Part shown: positions 53,845 to 62,921 of the stretch, in pieces
How positions within the stretch are numbered: the first letter of the stretch is position 1
How the letters are laid out: each line of letters begins with the position of its first letter
Assembly: GCA_934503275.1 (NCBI GenBank)
Contig: CAKSVD010000004.1
Coordinates: 1-64,000 of the forward strand
DNA length: 64,000 bases
Source of the DNA: an uncultured Faecalibacterium sp.
GTDB taxonomy: Bacteria; Bacillota; Clostridia; Oscillospirales; Ruminococcaceae
Direction: 5' to 3'
Translations under genes and position numbers: made by a program
The notes under the pieces: generated by a model
The model's database searches: none
The model's input: only the letters and a program-made list of their open reading frames with translations
What the model was told of the DNA's origin: nothing

Positions 53845-55623
53845 TTATGCTTCCATTTCTTCCAGCGGCACAAGGTATTCCTTGCGGCACTGCTCGTATT
53901 CCAGCATATAGTCCTTGCTGGGGCTATGGTGCATAATGTTTTTCAGGGTGTGGGAGTCGTAGTCATCGCCGGCCTCCATGCCCACCATGCGCACCGCAAT
54001 GTTGGAGCAGTGGTCGGAGATACGCTCGGCGTTGTTCAGCACATCCAGGAACACCACGCCGGTGTCGATGGAGCAGATGCCGTCCTTCAGGCGGCGGATG
54101 TGCTGGTCGCGCAGGCGCTCCACCATCACATCAATGATCTCCTCCAGCGGCTCCACCTGTGCAGCCTTCTGGGTATCATCGTTTTCAAAGGCCTCGTCCG
54201 TCAGCGCCAGAATGCGCTCCAGTGCGTCATCCAGCAGCTGCAACTCCTTTTGGGCGCTCTCGCTGAAGCTGGCTTCCTTGTCGTGCAGTTCCTCGGCCTT
54301 TTCCATGATATTCACAGCATAGTCGCCGATGCGCTCGAACTCGGTGACAAAGTTCAGCAGTTCGGTCACCGCATGGCTCTCGTCATCGCCCAGTTCCTGA
54401 TCGGTCAGCTTGATCAGGTAGTTGCTGATCTCCACCTCCATGCGGTCGATCAGGTTCTCGCGCACCTTGATGGCGCTCACGGTCTCCTCGTCCATTTTCA
54501 AAAGCAGCGGCGCGGCCAGACCCACGTTGCGGGCGGCGCGGCGGGACATTTTGATCACTGCATTCTTTGCCTGCTGCAAGGCCACAGCCGGGCTCTTGTA
54601 CAGACGCTCGTCCAGCACCGGCATACTCAATTCCTGTGCTTCCTCCACGCTGCTGGGCACTGTGAGCATCGCCAAGCGGCTCAGCACTCCGCTGCAAGGC
54701 AGGAACAGCAGCATGGCACACACGCTGGACATGGTATGGATGTTTGCAATGGAGCTCTTGTTCATCACATCGCCCCACATGGGAATGCCGATGGTGAACT
54801 GCACCGCATAGATCAGCGCCAGCAGGATAACACTGCCGATAACGTTGAAATACAGGTGGATAAGCGCTGCCCGCTTACCATCCTTGGAGGAACCGCCGAT
54901 GGTGAGCAGCGGGGTGAACGCCGTACCGATATGCGCGCCCAGAATGATGGGGATGGCAGAGCTGAAGGTGACAAGTCCCGTGCTGGACAGTGCCTGCAGA
55001 ATACCCACCGAGGCGGAGGAGGACTGGATGATCACGGTGACCACCACGCCCACCAGAACACCCAGAATAGGGTTGGTCATGGTGACGAACAGATTCTGAA
55101 AGACGGCGCTCTCCCGCAGGGGTGCCACACCGGTATCCATCAGGCTCATGCCGGTAAACAGGATACCGAAGCCCAGCATGATCTGGCCGATATTCTTCTT
55201 TTTGGCATTGCGCAGGAACACATAAAAAATGCAGCCAATAAACGCCACCACGGGGGCAAAGGTCTTGGGCTGGATCAGGGTCAGCCACAGGCTGTCGCCT
55301 GAGATATCCGCCATGCGGATCAACTGACCTGTTACCGTAGTACCAATATTTGCACCCATGATCACGCCTACCGACTGCGTCAGTGTCATGATACCGGAGT
55401 TGACCAGACCGACGCAAATAACCACCGTACCAGCCGACGACTGGATGACGCCGGTGATCAGTGTGCCAAAGATCACGCCTTTAATGGTGGAGGAGGTAAG
55501 CTTTTGCAATACGCCCTGCATCTTGCCGCCTGCCAGCTTTTCCAATCCGGCGCCCATGATGGACATGCCGTACAGGAACAGCGCAACGCCGCCCAGCAGA
55601 GAGGTAATGTGTGTGATATCCAT
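53845..55623 (-). CDS. Na+/phosphate cotransporter family protein with PhoU-like domain
   Basis: 592 residues from ATG 55623, with AGGAG upstream. About eight membrane helices carry two inverted QSS repeats (VIQSSAGTVVICVGL and IIQSSSASVGILQAL) and GANIGTTVT/GAHIGTAF blocks, the PNaS family hallmark. The last 230 residues are a soluble helical PhoU-like domain (FVTEFERIGDYAVNIMEKAEEL and NNAERISDHCSNIAVRM). It takes up phosphate, or acts as a sensor-coupled carrier. The gene has its own promoter and terminator. Confidence 0.93.
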   Translation of the reverse strand: MDITHITSLLGGVALFLYGMSIMGAGLEKLAGGKMQGVLQKLTSSTIKGVIFGTLITGVIQSSAGTVVICVGLVNSGIMTLTQSVGVIMGANIGTTVTGQLIRMADISGDSLWLTLIQPKTFAPVVAFIGCIFYVFLRNAKKKNIGQIMLGFGILFTGMSLMDTGVAPLRESAVFQNLFVTMTNPILGVLVGVVVTVIIQSSSASVGILQALSSTGLVTFSSAIPIILGAHIGTAFTPLLTIGGSSKDGKRAALIHLYFNVIGSVILLALIYAVQFTIGIPMWGDVMNKSSIANIHTMSSVCAMLLFLPCSGVLSRLAMLTVPSSVEEAQELSMPVLDERLYKSPAVALQQAKNAVIKMSRRAARNVGLAAPLLLKMDEETVSAIKVRENLIDRMEVEISNYLIKLTDQELGDDESHAVTELLNFVTEFERIGDYAVNIMEKAEELHDKEASFSESAQKELQLLDDALERILALTDEAFENDDTQKAAQVEPLEEIIDVMVERLRDQHIRRLKDGICSIDTGVVFLDVLNNAERISDHCSNIAVRMVGMEAGDDYDSHTLKNIMHHSPSKDYMLEYEQCRKEYLVPLEEMEA

Positions 55624-55728
55624 AACGATACTCCTAATATGAAACTTCCCTTTTAATCCTTTACAGCACACAGCCGCCGGAGCCCTGCACGCGCAACGCC
55701 CGCCCTGTTCCGGAAGCCGCTTATTTTT

Positions 55729-55758
55729 ATTATACCATCAAGGGGGGCGTCTCAACAA
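55729..55758 (-). promoter_or_regulatory. Promoter of Na/Pi cotransporter gene
   Basis: On the minus strand, TTGTTG (55758-55753) and TATAAT (55734-55729) are 18 bases apart. The rest of 55759-55886 is AT-rich and I see nothing else in it. Confidence 0.65.
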
Positions 55759-55886
55759 GGTTTATTTTACAGGAAAGTTACTTTTTTCACACATTCCGCA
55801 ACATATTTCCGGTCGGCAAACAAAAAGCTTTCCGTTATTTTACATACATTTTACATTCAGTTCTTCCGGATGCGGTATGCCGCCGC

Positions 55887-56003
55887 TTACCCGGCCAACT
55901 CCTCCATGGCCTCCCGCACCGTATCGGCCGAAAACAGGAACACACCACTGCCAGTGTATACCTCCACATGACTGCCCACATAACGCAACTCAAAATCCTT
56001 CAT
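55887..56003 (-). CDS. 38-residue small protein
   Basis: It starts at ATG 56003 with ACAGGAGGG eight bases upstream and reads MKDFELRYVGSHVEVY..., ending EAMEELAG. It is one predicted beta-hairpin plus a helix, acidic, with no membrane segment. A CCGGAG-AA-CTCCGG hairpin lies in the leader. Similar very short proteins occur in clostridial genomes, but I cannot name a function. The excellent ribosome site and complete short frame make it a likely gene. Confidence 0.65.
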   Translation of the reverse strand: MKDFELRYVGSHVEVYTGSGVFLFSADTVREAMEELAG

Positions 56004-56139
56004 GGTGTTTCCCTCCTGTGTATCTGTTTTGTACCCGGAGCTTCTCCGGTGAACACAGTATCGCACATTAAGGATACTATAAAAAGGACTTTTAAATGTT
56101 TTTGCAGAATTTTTGCGCAAAAATCGGACGATGCTCCCG

Positions 56140-56182
56140 TGAAAAAGCGGCTCAGAAACGCCCACAGGCGTTTCTGAGCCAC
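56140..56182 (-). terminator. Terminator after sortase gene
   Basis: GGCTCAGAAACGCC (56149-56162) pairs with GGCGTTTCTGAGCC (56167-56180), and the minus-strand tail is GCTTTTTC. Confidence 0.9.
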
Positions 56183-56225
56183 AAATTATAATAGTATTTT
56201 CCAAATCGTCCCGCTGCGCAAAGCG

Positions 56226-56882
56226 TTATTCTGCCGCGTCCGTCACACGGACGGGGTAGCCCGTCCGCACACAGCGCACCGCATAGCGGGCGTTGCCGCT
56301 GGAGGTGCAGGTGAACAGGGTCAGATCCCAGCTGTCCGTCTCGGTGGCGGTGGTCATCTCCTCGATCTGGGTGGGGTGCAAAGTCTCCACGCTCTCTACC
56401 TCGTAACTCCAGCGCAGACCGTCCGCATCCGTAAAGTAGGCCGGGCTGCCGATCGCCAGCCACTTGATGGGGCTGAAATGCTTTGCGTAGTTGTGGCCGC
56501 AGAGCACCAGATCATCGGCATAGGTGGTGCCGCTGTACCGCCCGGGAGCGACTTTTAGCCCGGCGTAACTCCACTGCGCCATCACCGGCAGTTCCAGCCC
56601 TGCCGCCGGGATGGAAAGCACCCCGATGTAGTCATGCCCCTCCACCTCTACGGTAGTCATCTCCTGCGCCGGGTCCAGCACCGGCTGCGGGGCTGCGGTC
56701 TCGTTTTCCTGCCGGTGCTCCGTAATGGTCTTTTGCATGGTCTGCTCCAACTCGCCCAATACTTCCTGCGAGACCTTTTCTGCCCGGGCGGCATCCCACC
56801 GATTGTAGCCAAGCAGCCCGGCAGCGCTTAAGACCAGCACCGCACCCAGCACCATGCACAGCCTGCCGATTTTCCGTTTCAT
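56226..56882 (-). CDS. Sortase family cysteine transpeptidase
   Basis: 218 residues. One N-terminal helix (CMVLGAVLVLSAAGLLGY) anchors it with the catalytic part outside. Catalytic residues are visible: H130 in LVLCGHNYAKH, C192 in LTLFTCTSSG and R199 in NARYAVRC. The TLFTC form resembles small class D/B-like sortases. It would link a sorting-signal protein to the wall, but no LPxTG-type substrate is encoded in the window. It stands alone with its own promoter and terminator. Confidence 0.9.
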   Translation of the reverse strand: MKRKIGRLCMVLGAVLVLSAAGLLGYNRWDAARAEKVSQEVLGELEQTMQKTITEHRQENETAAPQPVLDPAQEMTTVEVEGHDYIGVLSIPAAGLELPVMAQWSYAGLKVAPGRYSGTTYADDLVLCGHNYAKHFSPIKWLAIGSPAYFTDADGLRWSYEVESVETLHPTQIEEMTTATETDSWDLTLFTCTSSGNARYAVRCVRTGYPVRVTDAAE

Positions 56883-56921
56883 TGCATTCCATCCTTTATA
56901 TAGAATAGTATCGTTTGCTTC

Positions 56922-56950
56922 AGTATACCATTCCCCGCTCCGGTTTACAA
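56922..56950 (-). promoter_or_regulatory. Sortase promoter overlapping the upstream stop codon
   Basis: On the minus strand, TTGTAA (56950-56945) and TATACT (56927-56922) are 17 bases apart; the -35 includes the TAA stop of the preceding gene. Confidence 0.7.
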
Positions 56951-57943
56951 CCGTTCCTTCGGGCGATTTTTATCGGGCAGCAGCGCGCAGACCAGCCGCA
57001 CCATCTGCCCGGTCAGGGGCAGCCATACCAGCGCACACAGTACGTTGAACAGGGTATGCGCGTTGGCGATCTGTCGGGCGATCACAGCGCATTCCGCCCC
57101 CGTGGGCGAGCACAGCCGCACCAGCGCCGCAAACGGCTGCAAGAGTGCGCAGCACACTGCCGCGCCGCTCAGGTTAAAAATGGCGTGGGCTGCCGCCACC
57201 CGCTTGGCGTCTCTTCCCTGCCCGATGGCGGCAAGCACCGCCGTGATGGTGGTGCCGATGTTATCCCCCAGCAGAATGGGAATGGCCGCCGCCAACCCCA
57301 GCAGGCTGTGTACGCCGTCTGCCCCGGGCTGCGCCGCCATGCTTTGCAGCAGCGCCACCGTGGCAGAACTGCTCTGCACTGTCAGGGTCATGCAGACGCC
57401 CGCCAGCAGCCCATGCAGGGGGCTTTGCTGCACCCGGGCAAGTTCCAGCCGGAGCAGCGGGCTTTGCAGCAGCGGCTCCATAGCGCTGCGCATCACGGTA
57501 ACGCCCTCGAACAGAAGCCCAAAGCCGAACACCGCCTCGCCCACGCAGCGGCCCCGCCAGCCCTTACAGGCCAGACAGAGCAGCACCCCACAAAACAACA
57601 GCAGATACCGCCAGCTTTCCACCCGGAACGCCAGCAGCTGCGCCGTGACCGTTGTGCCGATGTTTGCCCCGAACACCACCGGCACCGCCTGCCGCAGCTG
57701 CAACAGCCCCGCCGCCAGAAAGGCAATGACCATGACCGTGACCGCCGAGCTGCTTTGCAGCACCGCCGTTACCGCCGCACCTGTCAGCAGCCCTGCCGCC
57801 GGGTTTGCGGTGCACCGCGCCAGCAAGCTGCGCAGCCGTCTGCCCGCCCCCTGCTGCACTGCCCGGCACAGGCTGTCCGTCCCGTACAAAAACAGCGCCA
57901 AGCCGCCGAATACCTGCAGCAGCACCTGTAATTCCTGCTCCAT
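56945..57943 (-). CDS. Second Na+/phosphate cotransporter-like protein, no PhoU domain
   Basis: 332 residues from ATG 57943, with GGAGGG upstream. It has the same two QSS repeats (VLQSSSAVTVMVIAF and TVQSSSATVALLQSM) and the GANIGTTVT and GDNIGTTIT blocks. The cytoplasmic PhoU-like tail of the 53.8-kb gene is missing. It is much more GC-rich and Ala/Leu-rich than its relative, so it is not a recent tandem copy. Substrate assignment rests on the family only. Confidence 0.88.
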   Translation of the reverse strand: MEQELQVLLQVFGGLALFLYGTDSLCRAVQQGAGRRLRSLLARCTANPAAGLLTGAAVTAVLQSSSAVTVMVIAFLAAGLLQLRQAVPVVFGANIGTTVTAQLLAFRVESWRYLLLFCGVLLCLACKGWRGRCVGEAVFGFGLLFEGVTVMRSAMEPLLQSPLLRLELARVQQSPLHGLLAGVCMTLTVQSSSATVALLQSMAAQPGADGVHSLLGLAAAIPILLGDNIGTTITAVLAAIGQGRDAKRVAAAHAIFNLSGAAVCCALLQPFAALVRLCSPTGAECAVIARQIANAHTLFNVLCALVWLPLTGQMVRLVCALLPDKNRPKERL

Positions 57944-58055
57944 CCGCACCCTCCGTTTCTGCCTGTCCTTTATTTCTATGCAGCAGGTTCCGGTTTCTGG
58001 CTTGACAAAGTCCACAATTTTTTTGTGAATTTTTGTTTAATATTTCCCTATTCCC

Positions 58056-58119
58056 TTGCAATCCGGCAGCAAAAGGAATATGCTTATCAAGCGTTAATAC
58101 TTAACAGCTGTTAAGTATT
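58056..58119 (+). promoter_or_regulatory. marR-ABC operon promoter and perfect palindromic operator
   Basis: TTGCAA (58056-58061) and TATGCT (58079-58084) are 17 bases apart. A 24-base perfect palindrome, AATACTTAACAG then CTGTTAAGTATT (58096-58119), lies at about +5 to +28. This position would block transcription when the MarR dimer binds. Confidence 0.82.
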
Positions 58120-58146
58120 TAAAAATGCAAACGAGGAGGAACTGTT

Positions 58147-58656
58147 GTGTCCGAGCCAAGCACCCCCAGCTTTCAGGGGATGTGCCACTATATCGGGCAG
58201 CTGAGCAAGGCATCCAAGGCCGGGATGCGGGCGGCGCTGGCCGATTGCCCCAAATGCCACTTCAATATGCTGGAAGGCCTGCTGCATTCCATCAACTGCC
58301 ACGGAAAGGACGGCGCCATTTATGTCTCCGACCTTGCCCGGGAGATCCGTCAGCCGCTGCCGGCGGTCTCGCGCGGGCTGCGGTTGATGGAGCAGGACGG
58401 CACCGTGGTGCGGGAGCCAGACCCCGCCGACCGCCGCAAAACGCTGGTGCGCATCACCCCCAAGGGGTATGAACTGTGCCGCCAGTGTGAGCAGGCTCTG
58501 CGCAACTACTTTGCCAGCGTGCTGGCACGGCTGGAGCCGGAGCAGGTAGCCCAGATGGACGCGCTGCGCGGCGCGCTGATGGATGCCATTCTTGCGGAAA
58601 ATGCCGCGCGCAACATTGACCCGAAGGGAGAAACGAACCATGACAAAGATCTTTAA
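58147..58656 (+). CDS. MarR-family transcriptional regulator
   Basis: 169 residues from GTG 58147, with GAGGAGG eight bases upstream. The winged helix-turn-helix is clear: YVSDLAREIRQPLPAVSRGLRLMEQDGTVVREPDPADRR, with the Asp-Arg wing. The N-terminal part has Cys residues (ADCPKCHF, SINCHG) that could respond to thiol or oxidant stress, which is speculative. It overlaps the first ABC gene by 17 bases and almost certainly represses the operon through the palindrome upstream. Confidence 0.93.
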   Translation: MSEPSTPSFQGMCHYIGQLSKASKAGMRAALADCPKCHFNMLEGLLHSINCHGKDGAIYVSDLAREIRQPLPAVSRGLRLMEQDGTVVREPDPADRRKTLVRITPKGYELCRQCEQALRNYFASVLARLEPEQVAQMDALRGALMDAILAENAARNIDPKGETNHDKDL

Positions 58657-60937
58657 GCAGCTGGCCCGGCACTGGGCGGTCTGCCTTGTGGTGTTCGCGC
58701 TGCTGTTCGTGCAGGCGTACTGCGACCTTGCCCTGCCGGACTACACCAGCAAGATCGTGGACACCGGCATCCAGCAGGGCGGCATTGAAAGCCCCCTGCC
58801 CCAGACGGTGCGCAAGAGTACGCTGGACGCACTGAGCCTGCTGATGAGCGAGGAGGATGCGCAGAAGCTGCAAAACACCTACCAGTACTATCTGCAGGAC
58901 GATGACGTATTGCAGCTGCGCTCCGACCTGACCGAGGCCGAGCGCACCGCACTGGAAGATGCCGTGACCACCCCGGACATCGTGTTGTATATGGCTGCTG
59001 CACAGGCTGCCAACACCCCCGCCGGGCAGAGCAGCATGGGCATGACCGGCCTTACCGAGATGCCCTCTGACGCTGCGGACACCGACGCCGAGACCGTTGC
59101 TCCCACGGCAGCAGATCTGGATACCGTTTGCAGCCAGTTTGCCGCCATGAGCAAGATGCCCGGCTTTGACCGCAGTATGCTGCAAAAGCAGCTGGACGGT
59201 GCCATGAGCCAGCTGGACAGCACCCTGCTGGAAAACCTGAAAAGCCAGTCTTTGCTGCTGGTGCAGCTGGAATACGAGGCTCAGGGCGTTGCGCAGGATG
59301 TGCAGATGCGTTACCTCTTCCGGGTGGGCGGCCAGATGCTGGCGCTCACCCTGCTGATGGTGGCCGTGGCTGTGGCCGTGGGCTTCCTTGCCTCCCGGGT
59401 ATCTGCCGCCATCGGCCGTGACCTGCGCCGGGAGACCTTCTCCAGCGTTATCGGCTTTTCCAACGCGGAGATCGAGAACTTCTCCACCGCTTCCCTCATC
59501 ACCCGCACCACCAACGATATCCAGCAGGTGCAGTTCGTCTGCGTCATCCTGCTGCGCATGGTGGCCTACGCGCCCATTTTGGGCATTGGCGGCGTGCTGC
59601 ACGTTGTGGGCAGCAGCAGCGGCCTTTCCTGGATCGTGGTGCTGGACGTGGCACTGCTTTTGTTGCTGCTGTTCTTCCTGATGAGCGTTGCCATGCCTAA
59701 ATTCAAGGTGATGCAGCAGCTGGTGGACCGGCTGAATCTGGTCAGCCGCGAGATCCTGACCGGCATCATGCCGGTGCGCGCCTTCAGCCGCGAAAAGTTT
59801 GAGGAACAGCGCTTTGACATGGCCAACCGGGAACTGATGGGCACCCAGCTGTTCACCAACCGCGCCATGGTGGCCATGATGCCCTTTATGACTCTTATCA
59901 TGAACGGCACCAGCCTGCTCATCGTCTGGTTCGGCGGCAAGGCCATGGACGCCGGTACCATGCAGGTGGGCGAGATGATCGCCTTTATCACCTACACCAT
60001 GCAGATCGTCATGTCCTTCCTGATGCTGGCCATGGTGGCCGTCATGCTGCCCCGCGCCGGTGTGGCCGCAGATCGTATCGACGAGGTCATCCGCACCAAG
60101 GCCACTATCCACGACCCGGACGAAACCACCGCAAAGGCTGCACAGGCACACACCGACTGGCAGGGCGTGGTGCAGTTCGAGGACGTGAGCTTCCGTTACC
60201 CCGGTGCGGACAGCGACGCGCTGGAGCACATCAGCTTTACCGCAAAGCCCGGCGAGACTACCGCCATCATCGGCTCCACCGGCTGCGGCAAGTCCACCCT
60301 GCTCAACCTCATCCCCCGTTTTTACGATGTGACCGGCGGCAAGGTGACCGTGGACGGCATTGACGTGCGCGAGATGCCGCAGGCACAGCTGCACGACCTG
60401 CTGGGCTATGTGCCCCAGAAGGGTGTGCTGTTCAGCGGCACCATTGACAGCAACCTGAAATTCGGCGGTGAGGATATCACCGACGCGCAGGTGCACAAGG
60501 CTGCCGCCATTGCGCAGGCCACCGATTTTATCGAGGCAAAGCCCGAAGGCTACCAGAGCCCCATTGCACAGGGCGGCTCCAACGTATCCGGCGGCCAGAA
60601 GCAGCGGCTTTCCATTGCCCGGGCAATTGCCAAGGACCCCAAGGTCTATCTGTTTGACGACAGCTTCTCGGCACTGGACTACAAGACCGATGTAACGCTG
60701 CGCCGCGCCCTGAAGGCACAGACCGACAACGCCACCGTGATCATTGTGGCACAGCGCATCTCCACCGTGCTGCACGCAAACCAGATCCTTGTACTGGACG
60801 AGGGCAGGCTGGTGGGCAAGGGCACCCACGCCCAGCTGATGGTCAGCTGCCCGGAATATCAGGAGATCGCCCGCAGCCAGCTGAGCCAGAAGGAACTGGC
60901 GCTGGATACCCTGAATACAGAAAAGGAGGGTGAGTGA
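58640..60937 (+). CDS. ABC exporter half, degenerate ATPase site, large external insertion
   Basis: 765 residues from ATG 58640 (GGGAGAAA upstream). TM1 (about 12-28) and TM2 (about 226-250) are separated by some 165 extra residues that are Asp/Ala/Gln-rich and predicted outside. The ATPase domain has GSTGCGKST (K551) and signature NVSGGQKQR. Walker B is YLFDDSFSALD, with D674 where the catalytic Glu should be. This is the form seen in the degenerate half of heterodimeric exporters. Its partner is the next gene. Confidence 0.93.
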   Translation: MTKIFKQLARHWAVCLVVFALLFVQAYCDLALPDYTSKIVDTGIQQGGIESPLPQTVRKSTLDALSLLMSEEDAQKLQNTYQYYLQDDDVLQLRSDLTEAERTALEDAVTTPDIVLYMAAAQAANTPAGQSSMGMTGLTEMPSDAADTDAETVAPTAADLDTVCSQFAAMSKMPGFDRSMLQKQLDGAMSQLDSTLLENLKSQSLLLVQLEYEAQGVAQDVQMRYLFRVGGQMLALTLLMVAVAVAVGFLASRVSAAIGRDLRRETFSSVIGFSNAEIENFSTASLITRTTNDIQQVQFVCVILLRMVAYAPILGIGGVLHVVGSSSGLSWIVVLDVALLLLLLFFLMSVAMPKFKVMQQLVDRLNLVSREILTGIMPVRAFSREKFEEQRFDMANRELMGTQLFTNRAMVAMMPFMTLIMNGTSLLIVWFGGKAMDAGTMQVGEMIAFITYTMQIVMSFLMLAMVAVMLPRAGVAADRIDEVIRTKATIHDPDETTAKAAQAHTDWQGVVQFEDVSFRYPGADSDALEHISFTAKPGETTAIIGSTGCGKSTLLNLIPRFYDVTGGKVTVDGIDVREMPQAQLHDLLGYVPQKGVLFSGTIDSNLKFGGEDITDAQVHKAAAIAQATDFIEAKPEGYQSPIAQGGSNVSGGQKQRLSIARAIAKDPKVYLFDDSFSALDYKTDVTLRRALKAQTDNATVIIVAQRISTVLHANQILVLDEGRLVGKGTHAQLMVSCPEYQEIARSQLSQKELALDTLNTEKEGE

Positions 60938-60938
60938 T

Positions 60939-62750
60939 ATGCCCAGACCCGGACGTCCCACCACCGAGCGCGCCAAGGACTTTAAAGGCACGCTGCGGCA
61001 ACTCATCCGCACCATGAGCCACTACAAGCTGCCCCTTGTGGCAGCCATGCTGTTTGCTGTTCTGTCCACCATCTTCAACATTGCAGGCCCCAAGGTGCTG
61101 GCAAAAGCCACCACTGCCCTTGCCAACGGCTGGATTGCCCGGCTGCGCGGCACCGGCAGCATCGATTTTGTGTATATCGGCCGCATCCTGCTGTTTTTGC
61201 TGGGGATGTACCTGCTGAGCAGCGCCTTCAGCTTTATTCAGGGCTGGCTGATGACCGGCCTTTCCCAGAAGGTCTGCTACGACTTCCGCCGCCAGATCAG
61301 TGAAAAGATCAACCGCCTGCCGCTGGCGTACTTTGAAAAGCGCACCGTGGGCGAGGTGCTCTCCCGCATCACCAACGATGTAGACACGCTGGGTCAGAGC
61401 CTGAACCAGAGCATCACCCAGCTGATCACCAGCGTGACCACCATGATCGGTGTGCTGGTGATGATGCTTTCCATCAGCCCCCGCATGACCCTGATTGCTC
61501 TACTGATCTTACCGGTATCGCTGGCGCTGGTGCTGGTGGTGGTCAAGTTCAGCCAGAAGTACTTCAAAGCGCAGCAGGCCACGCTGGGCGTGGTCAACGG
61601 TCAGGTCGAGGAGATCTACGCCGGTCACAACGTGGTCAAGGCCTTCAACCGGGAGGCCGTGGTGCTGGCAGACTTCAACGCCGCCAACGATAAGCTGTAC
61701 GAATCCGCATGGAAGAGCCAGTTCCTCTCCGGCCTGATGATGCCCATCATGAACTTTGTGGGCAATCTGGGCTATGTGGCAGTGGCCATCGTGGGCAGCG
61801 TTTTTGCCGCAAACGGGGTTATCACGATTGGTGATATTCAGGCCTTTATCCAGTACGTCAAAAACTTTACCCAGCCCATCCAGCAGCTTTCACAGGTATC
61901 CAATATGCTGCAAAGCATGGCCGCTGCCGCCGAGCGGGTGTTCGAGTTTTTGAACGAGCCGGAGGAAGAGCAGCTGGCCGACCCTGCCCGCCGTGCCGAC
62001 CCCGCCGACATTGACGGACAGGTCACCTTTGACCATGTGCGCTTCGGCTACACCCCGGACAAGACTGTTATCCACGACTTCAGCTGCACGGTGCAGCCCG
62101 GCCAGAAGGTAGCCATCGTGGGCCCCACCGGCGCGGGCAAGACCACCATGGTCAAGCTGCTGATGCGCTTTTACGATGTGGACGCCGGTTCCATCACCCT
62201 GAACGGCCACAATGTGCGGGACTTTGACCGCAGCGCCCTGCGCGAGGGCTTTGGCATGGTGCTACAGGACACATGGCTGTTCAAGGGCACCATCATGGAG
62301 AACATCCGCTACGGTCGGCTGGACGCCACCGATGAAGAGGTGATTGCCGCCGCAAAGGCCGCCAACGCCGACCACTTTATCCGCACCCTGCCCGGCGGCT
62401 ATCAGATGGAACTGAACGAGGACGCCTCCAACGTCAGTCAGGGGCAGAAGCAGCTGCTTACCATCGCCCGCACCATTCTGGCAGATAACCGCATCCTGAT
62501 CCTTGACGAGGCCACCAGCAGTGTGGATACCCGCACCGAGCAGCGCATCCAGACCGCGATGGACCGCCTGATGGAGGGCCGCACCAGCTTTGTCATCGCC
62601 CACCGCCTTTCCACCATCCGGGACGCCGACCTCATCCTTGTCATGCGGGACGGCGACATTGTGGAGCAGGGCACCCACGACCAGCTGATCGAGGCCGGTG
62701 GTTTCTACGCCGACCTGTACAACAGCCAGTTCGAGGACGTGGTGGATTAA
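60939..62750 (+). CDS. ABC exporter half, canonical ATPase site
   Basis: 603 residues from ATG 60939, which has AGGAGG nine bases upstream; the GTG at 60930 is too close to it. It has six membrane helices, then GPTGAGKTT, signature NVSQGQKQL (Gln in place of Gly) and Walker B ILILDEATSSVD with the catalytic Glu. With the preceding gene (one-base gap) it forms a heterodimeric exporter with one active site. MarR control suggests export of a toxic or antimicrobial compound. The substrate is unknown. Confidence 0.94.
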   Translation: MPRPGRPTTERAKDFKGTLRQLIRTMSHYKLPLVAAMLFAVLSTIFNIAGPKVLAKATTALANGWIARLRGTGSIDFVYIGRILLFLLGMYLLSSAFSFIQGWLMTGLSQKVCYDFRRQISEKINRLPLAYFEKRTVGEVLSRITNDVDTLGQSLNQSITQLITSVTTMIGVLVMMLSISPRMTLIALLILPVSLALVLVVVKFSQKYFKAQQATLGVVNGQVEEIYAGHNVVKAFNREAVVLADFNAANDKLYESAWKSQFLSGLMMPIMNFVGNLGYVAVAIVGSVFAANGVITIGDIQAFIQYVKNFTQPIQQLSQVSNMLQSMAAAAERVFEFLNEPEEEQLADPARRADPADIDGQVTFDHVRFGYTPDKTVIHDFSCTVQPGQKVAIVGPTGAGKTTMVKLLMRFYDVDAGSITLNGHNVRDFDRSALREGFGMVLQDTWLFKGTIMENIRYGRLDATDEEVIAAAKAANADHFIRTLPGGYQMELNEDASNVSQGQKQLLTIARTILADNRILILDEATSSVDTRTEQRIQTAMDRLMEGRTSFVIAHRLSTIRDADLILVMRDGDIVEQGTHDQLIEAGGFYADLYNSQFEDVVD

Positions 62751-62776
62751 AGCACCTGTTATCGCAGTATAATCGC

Positions 62777-62830
62777 AAAAAGAGCACCTGTTTTCCTCCT
62801 TTCTGAGGGCAGCAGGTGCTCTTTGTTTTA
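62777..62830 (+). terminator. Terminator after the ABC operon
   Basis: AAAGAGCACCTG (62779-62790) pairs with CAGGTGCTCTTT (62813-62824), followed by GTTTTA. Confidence 0.88.
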
Positions 62831-62907
62831 CCCTCTCAGTCATCGCTACGCGATGCCAGCTCCCCCGAGAGGGGGAGCTTTTCTACATCTGTCGGTGCCT
62901 GAGAGGG
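62831..62907. repeat. Small double-hairpin repeat with terminal inverted repeats
   Basis: CCCTCTCAG (62831-62839) and CTGAGAGGG (62899-62907) are the ends. Inside are CATCGC-TA-GCGATG and AGCTCCCCC-GAGA-GGGGGAGCT. The copy at 40797-40842 shares the two-hairpin plan but lacks the right end. No coding capacity. Confidence 0.68.
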
Positions 62908-62921
62908 TTTTCGTCTTTTCT

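Noticed and set aside
58454..61015. An 853-codon minus-strand frame opposite the first ABC gene
   Set aside because: It is antisense to a complete ABC exporter with Walker motifs; no ribosome site or motifs of its own.
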